Counted from the stretch's first letter, positions 26,338 through 35,901 are shown. The stretch: 43,928 nt of DNA from Candidatus Izemoplasma sp. (GCA_007117625.1 SKGE01000032.1:1-43928), one strand, 5' to 3'. Notes: generated by a model not told the origin, from the sequence alone. A program made the numbers and translations.

Positions 26338-28407
26338 TTAGGTTTGTGTAAACCCGCATTCTTTTTCGTTATCGCAAACCACAGTTCCATCTTCTTTTTC
26401 AACGAGTAAATCACTACATTTAGGGCACGAATCGCCTGTAGGTTTGCCGCTTAAGATGTGTTTACATTTCGGAAAATTATCGCAAGCGTAGAAATGATTC
26501 CCTTTATTTTTACCGCGTTTTGCGACGCGTTCAACAATGTGACCCTTTTTACATTTCGGACAAAGTATTTCCGTTTTTTTCAGTTTCTCTTTAGATGTCT
26601 CCTTGGTCTCATCTTGTTTGATATACTTACATTCAGGAAATCCACTACAAGCTTCAAAGGTCCCGTATCTAGACTCTCTGAACACCATCGGCTTGCCGCA
26701 TTTAGGACAAGTTTCACCTGTTAACTTTGGAGCTGCTTTTTCCATTTCTTCATTCGCTTTTTCAACCATCGGTATAAACGTGTGATAAAACTCCGAAACA
26801 ATTTTCGTTTGTTCTTCCTCATTGCTTGCAATTTCATCTAATACATTTTCCATTTTCGCCGTGTAGTCAACGCTGATGATTCTTGCGAAAAACTCTTGTA
26901 GCTTTTCAATCGTCAATCGACCTTGTTCGGTCGGGACAAACTTCTTGTCTTCAATCACAACATACTTACGGTTTTTAAGTGTCGTGACCGTTTGTGAATA
27001 CGTACTTGGTCTCCCAATACCGAGTTCTTCCATTTCTTTAATCAGCTTTGCTTCGGTATATCGAGCCGGTGGTTGTGTAAAGTGTTGTGACTTAGTGATG
27101 TGTTCAGAGATAAGCTCTTTGCCTTCTTCAAGGTTGGGTAGCTTTGTTGCATCGACCTTTTCATAGTCACCATAAAGTTTCAAGTACCCATCAAACATAA
27201 GCGCTTGAGCACGTGCTTTAAACAAGGTGTTTTTATTGCTCAACTTAACTGTTGTAGATTGTAATTGCGCAGGCTTCATCAATGAAGCCACCGCGCGTGC
27301 ATAAATCATTTTGTATAGTCGATATTCATCTTTGCTTAGTTTGCTTTTAATGCTTTCTGGAGTGTTGTTGACATTGGTTGGTCTTACCGCCTCGTGTGCA
27401 TCCTGACTGTTTTTAGAAACGACCTTTATATTTTTACCACCAACATAATTTTCACCGTAGGTGCTATGAATTATTTGTTTCGCTGGAGCGATAAACGTTC
27501 CTGACAAGCGTGTCGAGTCGGTTCTCATATAGGTAATTAACCCAACTGTTTCTTTACCAAGATCAATACCTTCATATAACTTTTGTGCAATCATCATGGT
27601 TTTTTGACCACTAAAGTTGAGTCTTGTCGAGGCTTCTTGCTGGAGTGATGAGGTTGTAAATGGAGGTTTTGGTGCACGGTTTCGATTACGTTTTTTAACA
27701 CTTTCAACCTTGAACGTTTTGGTCAAGCTGTTTAAAAGCGCCTCAGCTTCTTCTTCACTCGATAATTTAGCTTTTTTGCGATCGATGTTCGATAGTTCAG
27801 CTTCAAAACCTTCAAACGCCGCTTTGATTTTCCAATATTCTTCTGCTGTGAACGCTTCAATCGCTTTTTCACGATCAACAAGGATCTTTAATGCCGCACT
27901 TTGTACGCGACCAGCTGATTTTGATTTGATTTTATTTTGTAATAGTTTGCTTAGTTTAAACCCAATAATTCTATCAAGAATACGTCTAGTTTCTTGTGAG
28001 CTGACAAGGTGATAATCAATGCTTCTTGGATTTTCAAAAGCATCCTGAACCGCGGTTTGAGTAACCTCGTTAAAAATAACACGGTACATCGGTTTATTTT
28101 TTGCATCTAGAATCTCTTTTAAATGCCAGCTAATCGCTTCTCCTTCACGATCCGGGTCAGTCGCAAGATAGACTTCTTCAGCCTTTTTTGCGGCTTTTTT
28201 GAGGTCTTTAACCGTTTTTTCTTTGTTTTTTATAACATCATATTTAGGGGTAAAGTTGTTTTCTATATCTAACCCGAGACCACCCACATTAGATATAGAT
28301 AAATCACGAATATGTCCTTTCGATGACAATACTTCGTAATCATCACCTAAATACTGTTTAATGGTCTTCGATTTACTTGGTGATTCGACAATAACTAACT
28401 TTTTCAT
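26338..28407 (-). CDS. topA: DNA topoisomerase I
   Basis: Type IA topoisomerase that relaxes negative supercoils. The 689-aa protein has the Toprim domain (LVIVESPSKSKTI at the N-terminus; acidic DPDREGE at 84-90) and the catalytic Tyr293 in ITYMRTDST. It has three C-terminal Cys4 zinc ribbons, starting at the CPKCGKPM, CPKCKKGH and CPKCSDLL motifs. An own promoter and a GGAGGTG site precede the ATG. In Bacillus the gene is also near the ftsY/rnhB/rbgA region. Confidence 0.97.
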   Translation of the reverse strand: MKKLVIVESPSKSKTIKQYLGDDYEVLSSKGHIRDLSISNVGGLGLDIENNFTPKYDVIKNKEKTVKDLKKAAKKAEEVYLATDPDREGEAISWHLKEILDAKNKPMYRVIFNEVTQTAVQDAFENPRSIDYHLVSSQETRRILDRIIGFKLSKLLQNKIKSKSAGRVQSAALKILVDREKAIEAFTAEEYWKIKAAFEGFEAELSNIDRKKAKLSSEEEAEALLNSLTKTFKVESVKKRNRNRAPKPPFTTSSLQQEASTRLNFSGQKTMMIAQKLYEGIDLGKETVGLITYMRTDSTRLSGTFIAPAKQIIHSTYGENYVGGKNIKVVSKNSQDAHEAVRPTNVNNTPESIKSKLSKDEYRLYKMIYARAVASLMKPAQLQSTTVKLSNKNTLFKARAQALMFDGYLKLYGDYEKVDATKLPNLEEGKELISEHITKSQHFTQPPARYTEAKLIKEMEELGIGRPSTYSQTVTTLKNRKYVVIEDKKFVPTEQGRLTIEKLQEFFARIISVDYTAKMENVLDEIASNEEEQTKIVSEFYHTFIPMVEKANEEMEKAAPKLTGETCPKCGKPMVFRESRYGTFEACSGFPECKYIKQDETKETSKEKLKKTEILCPKCKKGHIVERVAKRGKNKGNHFYACDNFPKCKHILSGKPTGDSCPKCSDLLVEKEDGTVVCDNEKECGFTQT

Positions 28408-28430
28408 GACAGCACCTCCAAATTTACATC

Positions 28431-28460
28431 ATTATGCCATATGTAATAAAAGCGTGTCAA
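28431..28460 (-). promoter_or_regulatory. Promoter of topA
   Basis: Minus strand: -35 TTGACA (28455-28460), 18-base spacer, -10 CATAAT (28431-28436), about 25 bases before the ATG. The -35 hexamer overlaps the 3' arm and loop of the hairpin that follows prmC, so terminator and promoter share bases. Confidence 0.75.
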
Positions 28461-28474
28461 TAAGTCACGCTTTT
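28448..28474 (-). terminator. Hairpin terminator after prmC
   Basis: Stem AAAAGCGTG / CACGCTTTT (28448-28456 and 28466-28474) with a 9-base loop. On the minus strand the T tract is short (TTTTATT), so efficiency may be moderate. An alternating TA stretch (28475-28497) lies between it and the prmC stop. Confidence 0.6.
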
Positions 28475-28504
28475 TATATATATATTATATATATAATTTT
28501 TTTC

Positions 28505-29350
28505 TTATTTTTTTAAGATAAACATCATGCGATCTTTACCTTGCATATCTTTCTTTTGAATAATACGAATATGTTTTAAATATTTCTTTACCATTTTTTT
28601 GAGTTGAGCTGCCTTGTCGTAGGCATGCTCAAACGCGATAATGTAGCGATCATTTAAAACACTTTCTGCCGTTTGTAAAATTCTTCGATAATACTCCAAT
28701 CCATCGTCGCCACCAAACAAAGCAATGTGTGGTTCATTGTCTTTCACTAAGGCTTCTACAAATTCATCGTTTGGGATGTATGGAGGGTTGGAAATAAGCA
28801 TATCAAACGTCTCGCCTTTGACAGGTTCTAATAAGTCTCCGTGATGGAATACAACGCTTCCATTTAAATCATGGTTGTTTTTTTGAGCAACAGCAATTGC
28901 TTCTTTGCTGATGTCAGTGGCGTGTACGCGAATCGTTGGATCCTCAATATTGAGGGTAATCGCTAAACACCCAGATCCAGTACCAACGTCTAAAAGCTTA
29001 ATCGATTGATCTTTAAAGTAGCTCTGTTTAAGGTCGAGAATATATCCTATTAGCTCTTCGGTTTCAAACCTTGGAATCAATACATCTTTATTGACACAAA
29101 AATTGTGTCCATAAAAATACTCGTTTCCAGTGATATATTGGACAGGTTTATTGTCTACAACATATTGGTTCACAGATTGCAAAAACCTGTCATAAGTATC
29201 TTTATCCATCGCTTTTTCGAAACTAGCCATGAGTTCTGCACTACGCATACCAGTGTGGTGCAGCATCAAAAGCTTTACCGCTGATGGTTCTTTTTCATTG
29301 TCTAGTGCGTAGCGTTCGTTGATTTTTAATGCTTGTTTATAAGTTGGCAT
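28505..29350 (-). CDS. prmC: Release factor glutamine methyltransferase
   Basis: Methylates the Gln of the GGQ motif in release factors, here most likely the PrfA encoded just upstream. The 281-aa protein has an N-terminal helical domain, SAM-binding DVGTGSG (121-127) and the catalytic NPPY (188-191). It lies 12 bases after prfA, the usual prfA-prmC pairing. Confidence 0.95.
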   Translation of the reverse strand: MPTYKQALKINERYALDNEKEPSAVKLLMLHHTGMRSAELMASFEKAMDKDTYDRFLQSVNQYVVDNKPVQYITGNEYFYGHNFCVNKDVLIPRFETEELIGYILDLKQSYFKDQSIKLLDVGTGSGCLAITLNIEDPTIRVHATDISKEAIAVAQKNNHDLNGSVVFHHGDLLEPVKGETFDMLISNPPYIPNDEFVEALVKDNEPHIALFGGDDGLEYYRRILQTAESVLNDRYIIAFEHAYDKAAQLKKMVKKYLKHIRIIQKKDMQGKDRMMFILKK

Positions 29351-29362
29351 AACAAAAACTCC

Positions 29363-30430
29363 TTAAATGTTCTCAGCGCTTAATTTTCTTTCCGTTTCTT
29401 CTTCAATTAGCGCATCAACAATTGGATCTAACTTCCCTTCCATAACACGGTCAAGTTGTTGAATAGTAAATCCGATACGGTGATCTGTAATTCGGTTTTG
29501 AGGATAATTGTAGGTGCGTATTTTTTCACTACGATCGCCGGTACCGATTTTAGAACGACGCTCCTGTCCTTCTTTTTCCATTTGTTCTTGCTGGATTTTA
29601 TCATGTAAGCGTGCCCGCATAACCTTTAATGCAGTCGCTTTATTTTCGTGCTGACTCTTTCCATCTTGACAGGTTACAATCAATCCCGTTGGCATGTGAG
29701 TAATTCTAACTGCAGAGTCCGTTGTGTTGACGCTTTGTCCACCCGAACCGCTCGAACGAAAGGTATCAATTCTTAAATCGTTCATCGACATCTCTACTTC
29801 TACATCTTCAGCTTCTGGCAAGACGAGAACCGTTGCGGTTGAAGTGTGGACACGTCCTTGCGATTCTGTTTGTGGAACTCGCTGTACACGGTGCGCTCCT
29901 GATTCATACTTTAATAGTGAATAAACGCTCTCTCCTGCAACTGTAAACTCGATTTGACTAAATCCACCGGCTTCGTTTTCAACGGAACTGACAAGCTCAG
30001 TTTTCCAATGTTTGCTTTCAGCATACCGAAGGTACATCCTATATAAATCTCCAGCAAATATATTCGCTTCATCACCACCAGCTGCGCCACGAATCTCAAC
30101 AATAACGTTTTTATCATCATTGGGATCTTTTGGAACGAGCAACTTATGTAAGCTTTCCTCTAAATCCTTGTGCAACTGTTTATTCTCATCAAGCTCTAAA
30201 AGAGCCATTTCACGAATCTCAGGATCCGGTTCTTTCGACATTTCTTTAAGCTCTTCAATCGTTTGTTCAGTTTTTTGATATTGCTCATAGGTTAAAACGG
30301 TTTTTTCTAAACCACTTTGTTCTTTGGATAGCTCTTTTAATTTTTGAATATCTTGCGTAATATCAGGTCGACTCAACAATCTGTTAATTTCATTGTACCT
30401 GCGCACGATTTTTTCTAAACGATCTTTCAT
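29363..30430 (-). CDS. prfA: Peptide chain release factor 1
   Basis: Reads UAA and UAG stop codons and releases the finished chain. In the 355-aa protein the GGQ motif is at residues 230-232, and the stop-codon tripeptide region PQT (186-188) aligns with the PxT of RF1 and not the SPF of RF2. A GGAGTGAT site precedes the ATG. It forms a transcript with prmC. Confidence 0.96.
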   Translation of the reverse strand: MKDRLEKIVRRYNEINRLLSRPDITQDIQKLKELSKEQSGLEKTVLTYEQYQKTEQTIEELKEMSKEPDPEIREMALLELDENKQLHKDLEESLHKLLVPKDPNDDKNVIVEIRGAAGGDEANIFAGDLYRMYLRYAESKHWKTELVSSVENEAGGFSQIEFTVAGESVYSLLKYESGAHRVQRVPQTESQGRVHTSTATVLVLPEAEDVEVEMSMNDLRIDTFRSSGSGGQSVNTTDSAVRITHMPTGLIVTCQDGKSQHENKATALKVMRARLHDKIQQEQMEKEGQERRSKIGTGDRSEKIRTYNYPQNRITDHRIGFTIQQLDRVMEGKLDPIVDALIEEETERKLSAENI

Positions 30431-30453
30431 ATTATCACTCCGGACCTATTATA

Positions 30454-31872
30454 TTATACCGCATGGGGTTTTTCAACTGAATTGAATCCACCACGAAGGG
30501 TTAACTTTCTCATATAGATGATAAATAACACCAACAAAACAATCCCTTTAAACAACGAACTGATTGAGATTGCCCACCAAATACCGTGTACTGACTCAAC
30601 CAATAAAATACTTAAAATAATCGCCAGCGGAATACGCATCGCATTACCAACAATCTGTATTGCGGACGGAATATAAGTCTTTCCTAAACCATTAAACGCA
30701 CCTGCCGTGACCATATCTAAAATCATAAATAATTGCGATACACTTAAAATCCGTAAATAATCTGCACCTTGCCGCAATGTCTCTTCGTTACTAATAAATA
30801 TCGAAAATAACGGTCGTGCACCAAAGTATAACAATGCATTGACTAAAAGTCCGTAAGGTATCAAAATCATCATACTCGTTAGATATCCCGCCTTGACACG
30901 CTCAAACTGGTTCGCACCATAATTTTGCCCAACAAACGCTGCTAAAGCGACTTGAAATCCAGATGCAATCATCCAGCTCAATGCCTCGATTTGACTTCCG
31001 ATGCGTGAAACACTCATCACCACTTCGCCATACTGAGCGACCATCACACCGATTGCAATGGCGATACTAGTGAAAATCATACTTTGAACGCCCACAGGAA
31101 TCCCTAAAACAAAAATACGTTTAATTTCTTCAAAATTAATATATTTAGTGAACTTTAAACGTGCTGGTGGATTTTTACGTAAATAAATAACAAGATAAAT
31201 GAGCAAGGTCACTGTTTGAGAAATACCTGTAGCTAGTGCAGCTCCTGAAACACCCATCCCTAAGCCCAAAATGAACAGTGGGTCTAAAATCATGTTAAGG
31301 CCCAAGCCAAAAGCCATGATGTAAAAAGTATTGATCGTCTTTCCGAGTCCATCATACACACCATTAAACAAGTTAACAAAAAAGTATGCAAACCCAAACA
31401 GCGAGACAATTCGTAAATAGGTCATTGCTTGATCTACTACCGTAACATTACTAATGCTAAATATACCGACAAAATGGCTGTTAAAAACAGTCCCATAGAT
31501 GACATAAAGCAGTGCCAAAGCGAACATTAATATCGTCCCATTCGTCGCCACACGATTTACGCCTTCTTCATCATTTCGACCAGCGAGTTGGCTAACTTTA
31601 ATGCTGACACCAACCTTGACAATTGCGATTAATCCAAATCCAAACCAAGGGTAAAACCCAGCCGTCCCAATTGCCGCTACCGCTTCTTCTGCGTTTTGTC
31701 CCAAGCGTTCAACACGTGCAACCCAAAACATATCTGTGAGGTTATACGCCATTTGAACGAGGCTAGCGAGTAGCATTGGAACTGCCACAATGAGTATTTT
31801 CTTTAAAATGCTTCCACTGGTTAAATCAATTTTGACTTTCATTGGTTTGTTTCTTTTTCTCATGCGCCCCAT
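30454..31872 (-). CDS. MATE-family multidrug/cation efflux transporter
   Basis: A 472-aa inner-membrane protein with about 12 hydrophobic segments. The N-terminal half is typical of MATE proteins (LVQMAYNLTDMFWVARV; AAIGTAG; GFGLIAIVKVGVSIKVSQLAGR). These exporters use a Na+ or H+ gradient; the substrate cannot be told. The ATG at 31872 follows AGGTGAT. It lies between dnaB and prfA with its own promoter. Confidence 0.9.
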   Translation of the reverse strand: MGRMRKRNKPMKVKIDLTSGSILKKILIVAVPMLLASLVQMAYNLTDMFWVARVERLGQNAEEAVAAIGTAGFYPWFGFGLIAIVKVGVSIKVSQLAGRNDEEGVNRVATNGTILMFALALLYVIYGTVFNSHFVGIFSISNVTVVDQAMTYLRIVSLFGFAYFFVNLFNGVYDGLGKTINTFYIMAFGLGLNMILDPLFILGLGMGVSGAALATGISQTVTLLIYLVIYLRKNPPARLKFTKYINFEEIKRIFVLGIPVGVQSMIFTSIAIAIGVMVAQYGEVVMSVSRIGSQIEALSWMIASGFQVALAAFVGQNYGANQFERVKAGYLTSMMILIPYGLLVNALLYFGARPLFSIFISNEETLRQGADYLRILSVSQLFMILDMVTAGAFNGLGKTYIPSAIQIVGNAMRIPLAIILSILLVESVHGIWWAISISSLFKGIVLLVLFIIYMRKLTLRGGFNSVEKPHAV

Positions 31873-31905
31873 ATTATCACCTGTAGTAGAAAATTGTCCT
31901 GCATC

Positions 31906-31934
31906 ATTATACCACTACCCTCGTGAAAATACAA
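31906..31934 (-). promoter_or_regulatory. Promoter of the MATE transporter
   Basis: Minus strand: -35 TTGTAT (31929-31934), 17-base spacer ending TGG, extended -10 TGGTATAAT with the hexamer at 31906-31911. It lies about 35 bases before the ATG and just after the dnaB terminator. Confidence 0.6.
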
Positions 31935-31945
31935 AGGCTTTCATG

Positions 31946-31973
31946 AAAAACAACCGAGGTATTCTCGGTTGTT
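31946..31973 (-). terminator. Intrinsic terminator after dnaB
   Basis: Perfect 10-bp stem AACAACCGAG / CTCGGTTGTT (31949-31958 and 31964-31973) with a 5-base loop, followed on the minus strand by T5. It starts five bases after the dnaB stop. Confidence 0.88.
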
Positions 31974-31978
31974 AAATA

Positions 31979-33352
31979 TTATACATCAATGTCATCTAAA
32001 TCAGAACTGTTAGCATCCATTTCATTGTATAGACGCTTGTTTTTAAAGCTACTATATTCTTTCTTAAATAGAAGTTTTACGCCTTCAGTATTGATCGCTC
32101 CGGAACGGTTTTTTGAGATAATTATATCTACCTCACCCGTTAGTTTATCACGGTCTTCTTCGTAATAATCCTTGCGGTATAAAAACATGATTACATCGGC
32201 ATCTTGCTCAATCGAACCTGATTCACGTAAATCAGCTAGGATCGGTCTTTTATCTTGTCTTGTTTCAACACTTCTTGATAACTGAGACAGCGCTATAACA
32301 GGAATTTTTAGTTCACGTGCCATTTCTTTAAGCGTTCTAGAAATTTCTGAAACTTCTTGAACGCGGTTGGTTTGATTTTTCGAACCAGAAAGGAGTTGTA
32401 AATAGTCAATCACAACGAGATCAAGTTTGTTCTCTTGTGCAAGTTTACGACATTTTTGCCTTAAATCAGTAACTTTTACGGTCCCTGAATCATCAAACAC
32501 AATGTTCAAATTGGAAAGTTTATTGTTTGCCACACTGATTTGTTGCCAATCAGAGTCTGATAATTCTCCCGTTCGAATCCGAGAACTTTTAACGTTTGCC
32601 ACACTTGACAATATCCTTCCAACAAGTTGGTCTACACCCATCTCTAATGAGAAAAACGCAACATATGGACGGTGCTTCATATTTGCTACGTTTGTAGCGA
32701 TGTTTAAGGCAAAAGCACTTTTACCCATTGACGGGCGTGCGGCGATGATGTAGAGTTCACTGGGTTGTAGTCCAAAGGTGTAATCATTAATTTTTTCAAA
32801 GCCGGTATCTAATCCAAGCAGTTTTCCTTTTTTGTTCTTGGCTTCTTCGGTCTTAGCGATAACATCTTGCGTTGCTTGCTTTAAGGTAATAAAATCAGAC
32901 GTTCTACGAGATTTAGCAACATCAAATACTTTTTTCTCGGCCTCGTCGATGAATTCAGCCATATCGATGGCTTCCATGCCGTTTTCAGCAATCTCTTTTG
33001 CAACTTCAATCATATTACGGACAATCGCTTTATCACGAACAATATTAATATAGTGTTCTAAATTCACCACTGAAGGGGTTGTATCTGAGAGGCCTAAAAT
33101 ATAATCAGAGCCGCCTGCATCTAACAGCAAATCCTTCGTTTCGAGTCGATTAATGAGTGTCGTATAGTCAATTTCAACATTTTCTTTAATCAAATCTAAA
33201 ATAGCACCGTAGATTAAACGATGTCTACGTGAATGAAAGTCATTGACATCCAACTGATCAACAATCATCTTAATCGTATTCGGATCTATAAATACTGCAC
33301 CAAGAACGTTTTGCTCCGCTTCTAAGCTGTGTGGGATAATTTTTTCAGCCAT
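31979..33352 (-). CDS. dnaB: Replicative DNA helicase
   Basis: Hexameric 5'-3' helicase of the replication fork (Bacillus DnaC). The 457-aa protein has the N-terminal primase-interacting domain starting IPHSLEAEQNVLGAVF, Walker A ARPSMGKS (205-212), FSLEMG, VVIDYLQLL and the C-terminal ISKNRSGAI. It begins one base after the stop of the upstream GdpP-L9 gene, without its own strong ribosome-binding site, so translation is probably coupled to L9. Confidence 0.97.
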   Translation of the reverse strand: MAEKIIPHSLEAEQNVLGAVFIDPNTIKMIVDQLDVNDFHSRRHRLIYGAILDLIKENVEIDYTTLINRLETKDLLLDAGGSDYILGLSDTTPSVVNLEHYINIVRDKAIVRNMIEVAKEIAENGMEAIDMAEFIDEAEKKVFDVAKSRRTSDFITLKQATQDVIAKTEEAKNKKGKLLGLDTGFEKINDYTFGLQPSELYIIAARPSMGKSAFALNIATNVANMKHRPYVAFFSLEMGVDQLVGRILSSVANVKSSRIRTGELSDSDWQQISVANNKLSNLNIVFDDSGTVKVTDLRQKCRKLAQENKLDLVVIDYLQLLSGSKNQTNRVQEVSEISRTLKEMARELKIPVIALSQLSRSVETRQDKRPILADLRESGSIEQDADVIMFLYRKDYYEEDRDKLTGEVDIIISKNRSGAINTEGVKLLFKKEYSSFKNKRLYNEMDANSSDLDDIDV

Positions 33353-33353
33353 T

Positions 33354-35780
33354 TTACTGCTCTAAAACCAGTAACTCAAATGTTGCAGTTACATCTTTAT
33401 GGATACGTAGATCGATACGATATGTTCCGAGTGCAGTGATCGGATTATCTAAAGCAATCTTACGCTTATCAATCTCAATCGCATGTTGTTCTTTAAAAGC
33501 ATCCGCAATCTGTTTAGAAGTGATTTTTCCATAGAGTTTTCCACTATCACCAATTTTTACATAGATTTTTACTGCGCGAAAATCAATGCGTTGTTTTAAA
33601 GCTTTTGCAGCTTCTAGTTCTTGGCGTGCCGCTTCCTCTAAACGGCTTTTTTCATCTTCTATACTCTGCATGTTTTCTGGAGTTGCTTCAATCGCCTGCC
33701 TACTTGTTAACAAGTAGTTTGCATACCCTGCTGCGACTTCAATCACTTCACCTTTTTTACCTCTACCTTTTAGATCTTTTTTCAATATAACTTTCATTGG
33801 TTTTTCCTCCTGTGTCGATTTCTCTAAATGCTCAATAAGGTCTTCTTTAACCTTCTGAATGTCATCTTCTTTAACTTGTGCCCCAGCGTTGTTCAAATGT
33901 CCGCCACCACCAAAAGCTTCCATAGCAGTTTGGACATTAAACCCTTCTAAACTTCTTGCACTGATTGCAACATTTTGATTATCAATCTTGCCGATGGCAA
34001 AGGCCGCAACAGTGTTATCGATTTCAAGTAAATCGTCGGCGATTTGTGCCAACAAAGTTCGGTCGCTTTCGATATCATCAGGTACGACAACAATTGAGTA
34101 ACGCTTTTTAATGACTTCAGCCAACATTAATAGCTTAGATTTAATTTGAATATCTTTTAATGATTCTCTTAAAATATTTTTAACTTTATAAGTATCTGCA
34201 CCATACTTTCTCAGAACTGCAGCGGCTTCAAATGTCCGAGCACCTGTACGATACATAAAATTATTCGTATCAACAATAATCCCAGATAACATGATTGTTG
34301 CCTCTAACGGATTGATGTTGACATCTTTTTTATATACATTCAGCATTTCAACCACAAGCTCAGTTGAACTTGAAGCATACGGCTCGATGTAACTTAAACG
34401 GCTACCTTCAATGTAATCTGATAGTTTGCGATGGTGATCAATAATGACTTTATTAGGAATGGTGCGCACAAGTTTTTCATCAACGGTTTGAGAGACGGTG
34501 TGATGATCAACGCAGACGAGTAAGCTTTGTCTTGTCGATTGACTCAAAGCCTCCTCAGGGGTTACAAAATTTTCTAAGAAGGTTACATACTCATATTCCA
34601 TGAGTTGTAAAATCTTTTTGACTGTTCGGTCAAGGTTGTTAAAATTTAAAACAATCGAAGCATCAACTTTTAAGGTTTGCGCAATCTTCAACACACCAAT
34701 GGCTGCACCTAAAGCATCCGTATCAGGATGATCGTGTGGTGTAATAAAGACTTTATCCGCTTCGGCAAACAAAGCAGCAAGCTTTTGAGCATTAATTCGA
34801 CTTGAAATACGTGTACGTTTTTCTTGCGTGTTCGTGTTACCACCAAAATACCTTAAAGGCTCCCCTTGAACATTAACAACAACTTGATCTCCACCACGAC
34901 TAAGCGATAAATCAAGTGCATCTTCAGCTAACTCACCAAGCTGATTTTGAGGAAGATTTGCACAGACAATGCCACCGCTTAAAGTAATCATTAGATCATT
35001 ATCTTTAGAGATTGAGTTGATTTTTTCAATGATTGCAAATTGGTCTTCTACTAAAGCGTCAAGGTCTTTACGGTACATCGATACGATTAACTTTGATGTG
35101 CTGATAGGCATTAAATAAATAGCGCGAGCATCCGCCCAGTCTTCTAAAGCTCCTAAATACTTTCCTTGAACCTCGTTACGCTCTTGCATATCTAAAACCG
35201 CAAGTGAATCTTCAAGATTATCGAGGTGCAAAACACCTAAAACACTTGTTAAAGCATAGTGCTTACGTTTAATTTCTTCACGTTCAGTTACTTTATATAG
35301 ATAAAGTGTATCTTCGTGATCATCAAAATAGACATCATATTCTTGTTCATAAATCTTTTCAACAAAAGTTCCGTTGATGGCTTTGGATTGTATTTTTTCT
35401 TTAAGTCCTTTATGAAGCAAATCTAGATTGCGAAACTCTAAATTATTCTCGAAGATTTTTTTGGCATACCCATTTGCCCACTCTATATCAAATTGCTTAT
35501 TAATCAAGATGATTCCAACAGGAATATCATCAATCAGTTTTGATTCAGCAGTGCTTTTTCTTTTAATCAAATTTTCTTTATCTCGAATATTTTGTGTTAA
35601 GCCATGAATACGACGATTTTTGTGTCTTAAGTATCTCACTAAAAAATAGGCGTTAAACGCGAAAATAATTCCTATCAATGCGATAGAAACAAACAAGGTT
35701 GTATCGCTTCTAAAAATAATTAGAAGTGTGATAAATACTAGCATAATGACACTAAAAATAACGTTATACACCCGATCCAC
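33354..35780 (-). CDS. GdpP c-di-AMP phosphodiesterase fused to ribosomal protein L9
   Basis: An 808-aa frame. Residues 1-655 match GdpP: two transmembrane helices (about 8-24, 30-50), a PAS-like region (80-140), a degenerate GGDEF (170-300) and a DHH/DHHA1 phosphodiesterase with DHPDTDALGAA (350-360), VDHH (424-427), IDHHRK (447-452) and GGGGHLNNAGA (624-634). Residues 662-808 are a complete 147-aa ribosomal protein L9 (MKVILKKDLKGRGKKGE). There is no stop between them. An AGGAGG box (33806-33811) eight bases before the L9 ATG (33797) would allow separate L9. GTG start at 35780 after GGAGGTG. Gene order gdpP-rplI-dnaB is as in Bacillus. Confidence 0.93.
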   Translation of the reverse strand: MDRVYNVIFSVIMLVFITLLIIFRSDTTLFVSIALIGIIFAFNAYFLVRYLRHKNRRIHGLTQNIRDKENLIKRKSTAESKLIDDIPVGIILINKQFDIEWANGYAKKIFENNLEFRNLDLLHKGLKEKIQSKAINGTFVEKIYEQEYDVYFDDHEDTLYLYKVTEREEIKRKHYALTSVLGVLHLDNLEDSLAVLDMQERNEVQGKYLGALEDWADARAIYLMPISTSKLIVSMYRKDLDALVEDQFAIIEKINSISKDNDLMITLSGGIVCANLPQNQLGELAEDALDLSLSRGGDQVVVNVQGEPLRYFGGNTNTQEKRTRISSRINAQKLAALFAEADKVFITPHDHPDTDALGAAIGVLKIAQTLKVDASIVLNFNNLDRTVKKILQLMEYEYVTFLENFVTPEEALSQSTRQSLLVCVDHHTVSQTVDEKLVRTIPNKVIIDHHRKLSDYIEGSRLSYIEPYASSSTELVVEMLNVYKKDVNINPLEATIMLSGIIVDTNNFMYRTGARTFEAAAVLRKYGADTYKVKNILRESLKDIQIKSKLLMLAEVIKKRYSIVVVPDDIESDRTLLAQIADDLLEIDNTVAAFAIGKIDNQNVAISARSLEGFNVQTAMEAFGGGGHLNNAGAQVKEDDIQKVKEDLIEHLEKSTQEEKPMKVILKKDLKGRGKKGEVIEVAAGYANYLLTSRQAIEATPENMQSIEDEKSRLEEAARQELEAAKALKQRIDFRAVKIYVKIGDSGKLYGKITSKQIADAFKEQHAIEIDKRKIALDNPITALGTYRIDLRIHKDVTATFELLVLEQ
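33798..33811 (-). promoter_or_regulatory. Internal ribosome-binding site for the L9 part
   Basis: On the minus strand AGGAGG (33806-33811) lies eight bases upstream of ATG 33797, exactly where L9 begins. The box is itself read as codons for Gln-Glu-Glu in the fusion frame. It is as good as the Shine-Dalgarno sites of the other ribosomal genes here (rpsF AAGGAGG), so internal initiation is likely. Confidence 0.75.
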
Positions 35781-35814
35781 ACAAACACCTCCAAGCGTAA
35801 CTTTTGCTTAAAAT

Positions 35815-35820
35815 ATTATA
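35815..35820 (-). promoter_or_regulatory. Extended -10 promoter of the gdpP-rplI-dnaB unit
   Basis: Minus strand TGTTATAAT: the hexamer TATAAT is at 35815-35820 with the TGn extension. There is no convincing -35. It lies about 35 bases upstream of the GTG start and faces away from the preQ1-controlled promoter that begins at 35863. Confidence 0.55.
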
Positions 35821-35862
35821 ACACAACCACCAATCAATAAAAAGCTTTGTAAAATTTTATAT

Positions 35863-35891
35863 TTGACAAATTCAAAGGGTTTTAATAAAAT
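35863..35891 (+). promoter_or_regulatory. Promoter of the queuosine-precursor transporter
   Basis: Plus strand: -35 TTGACA (35863-35868, perfect), 17-base spacer, -10 TAAAAT (35886-35891). The start would be near 35898, immediately before the riboswitch. Confidence 0.8.
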
Positions 35892-35901
35892 ACTACGGTA
35901 T

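Noticed and set aside
28475-28497. Alternating TA tract after prmC as a distinct repeat element
   Set aside because: Short, low-complexity AT sequence common in such genomes; no copies elsewhere in the window were noticed.
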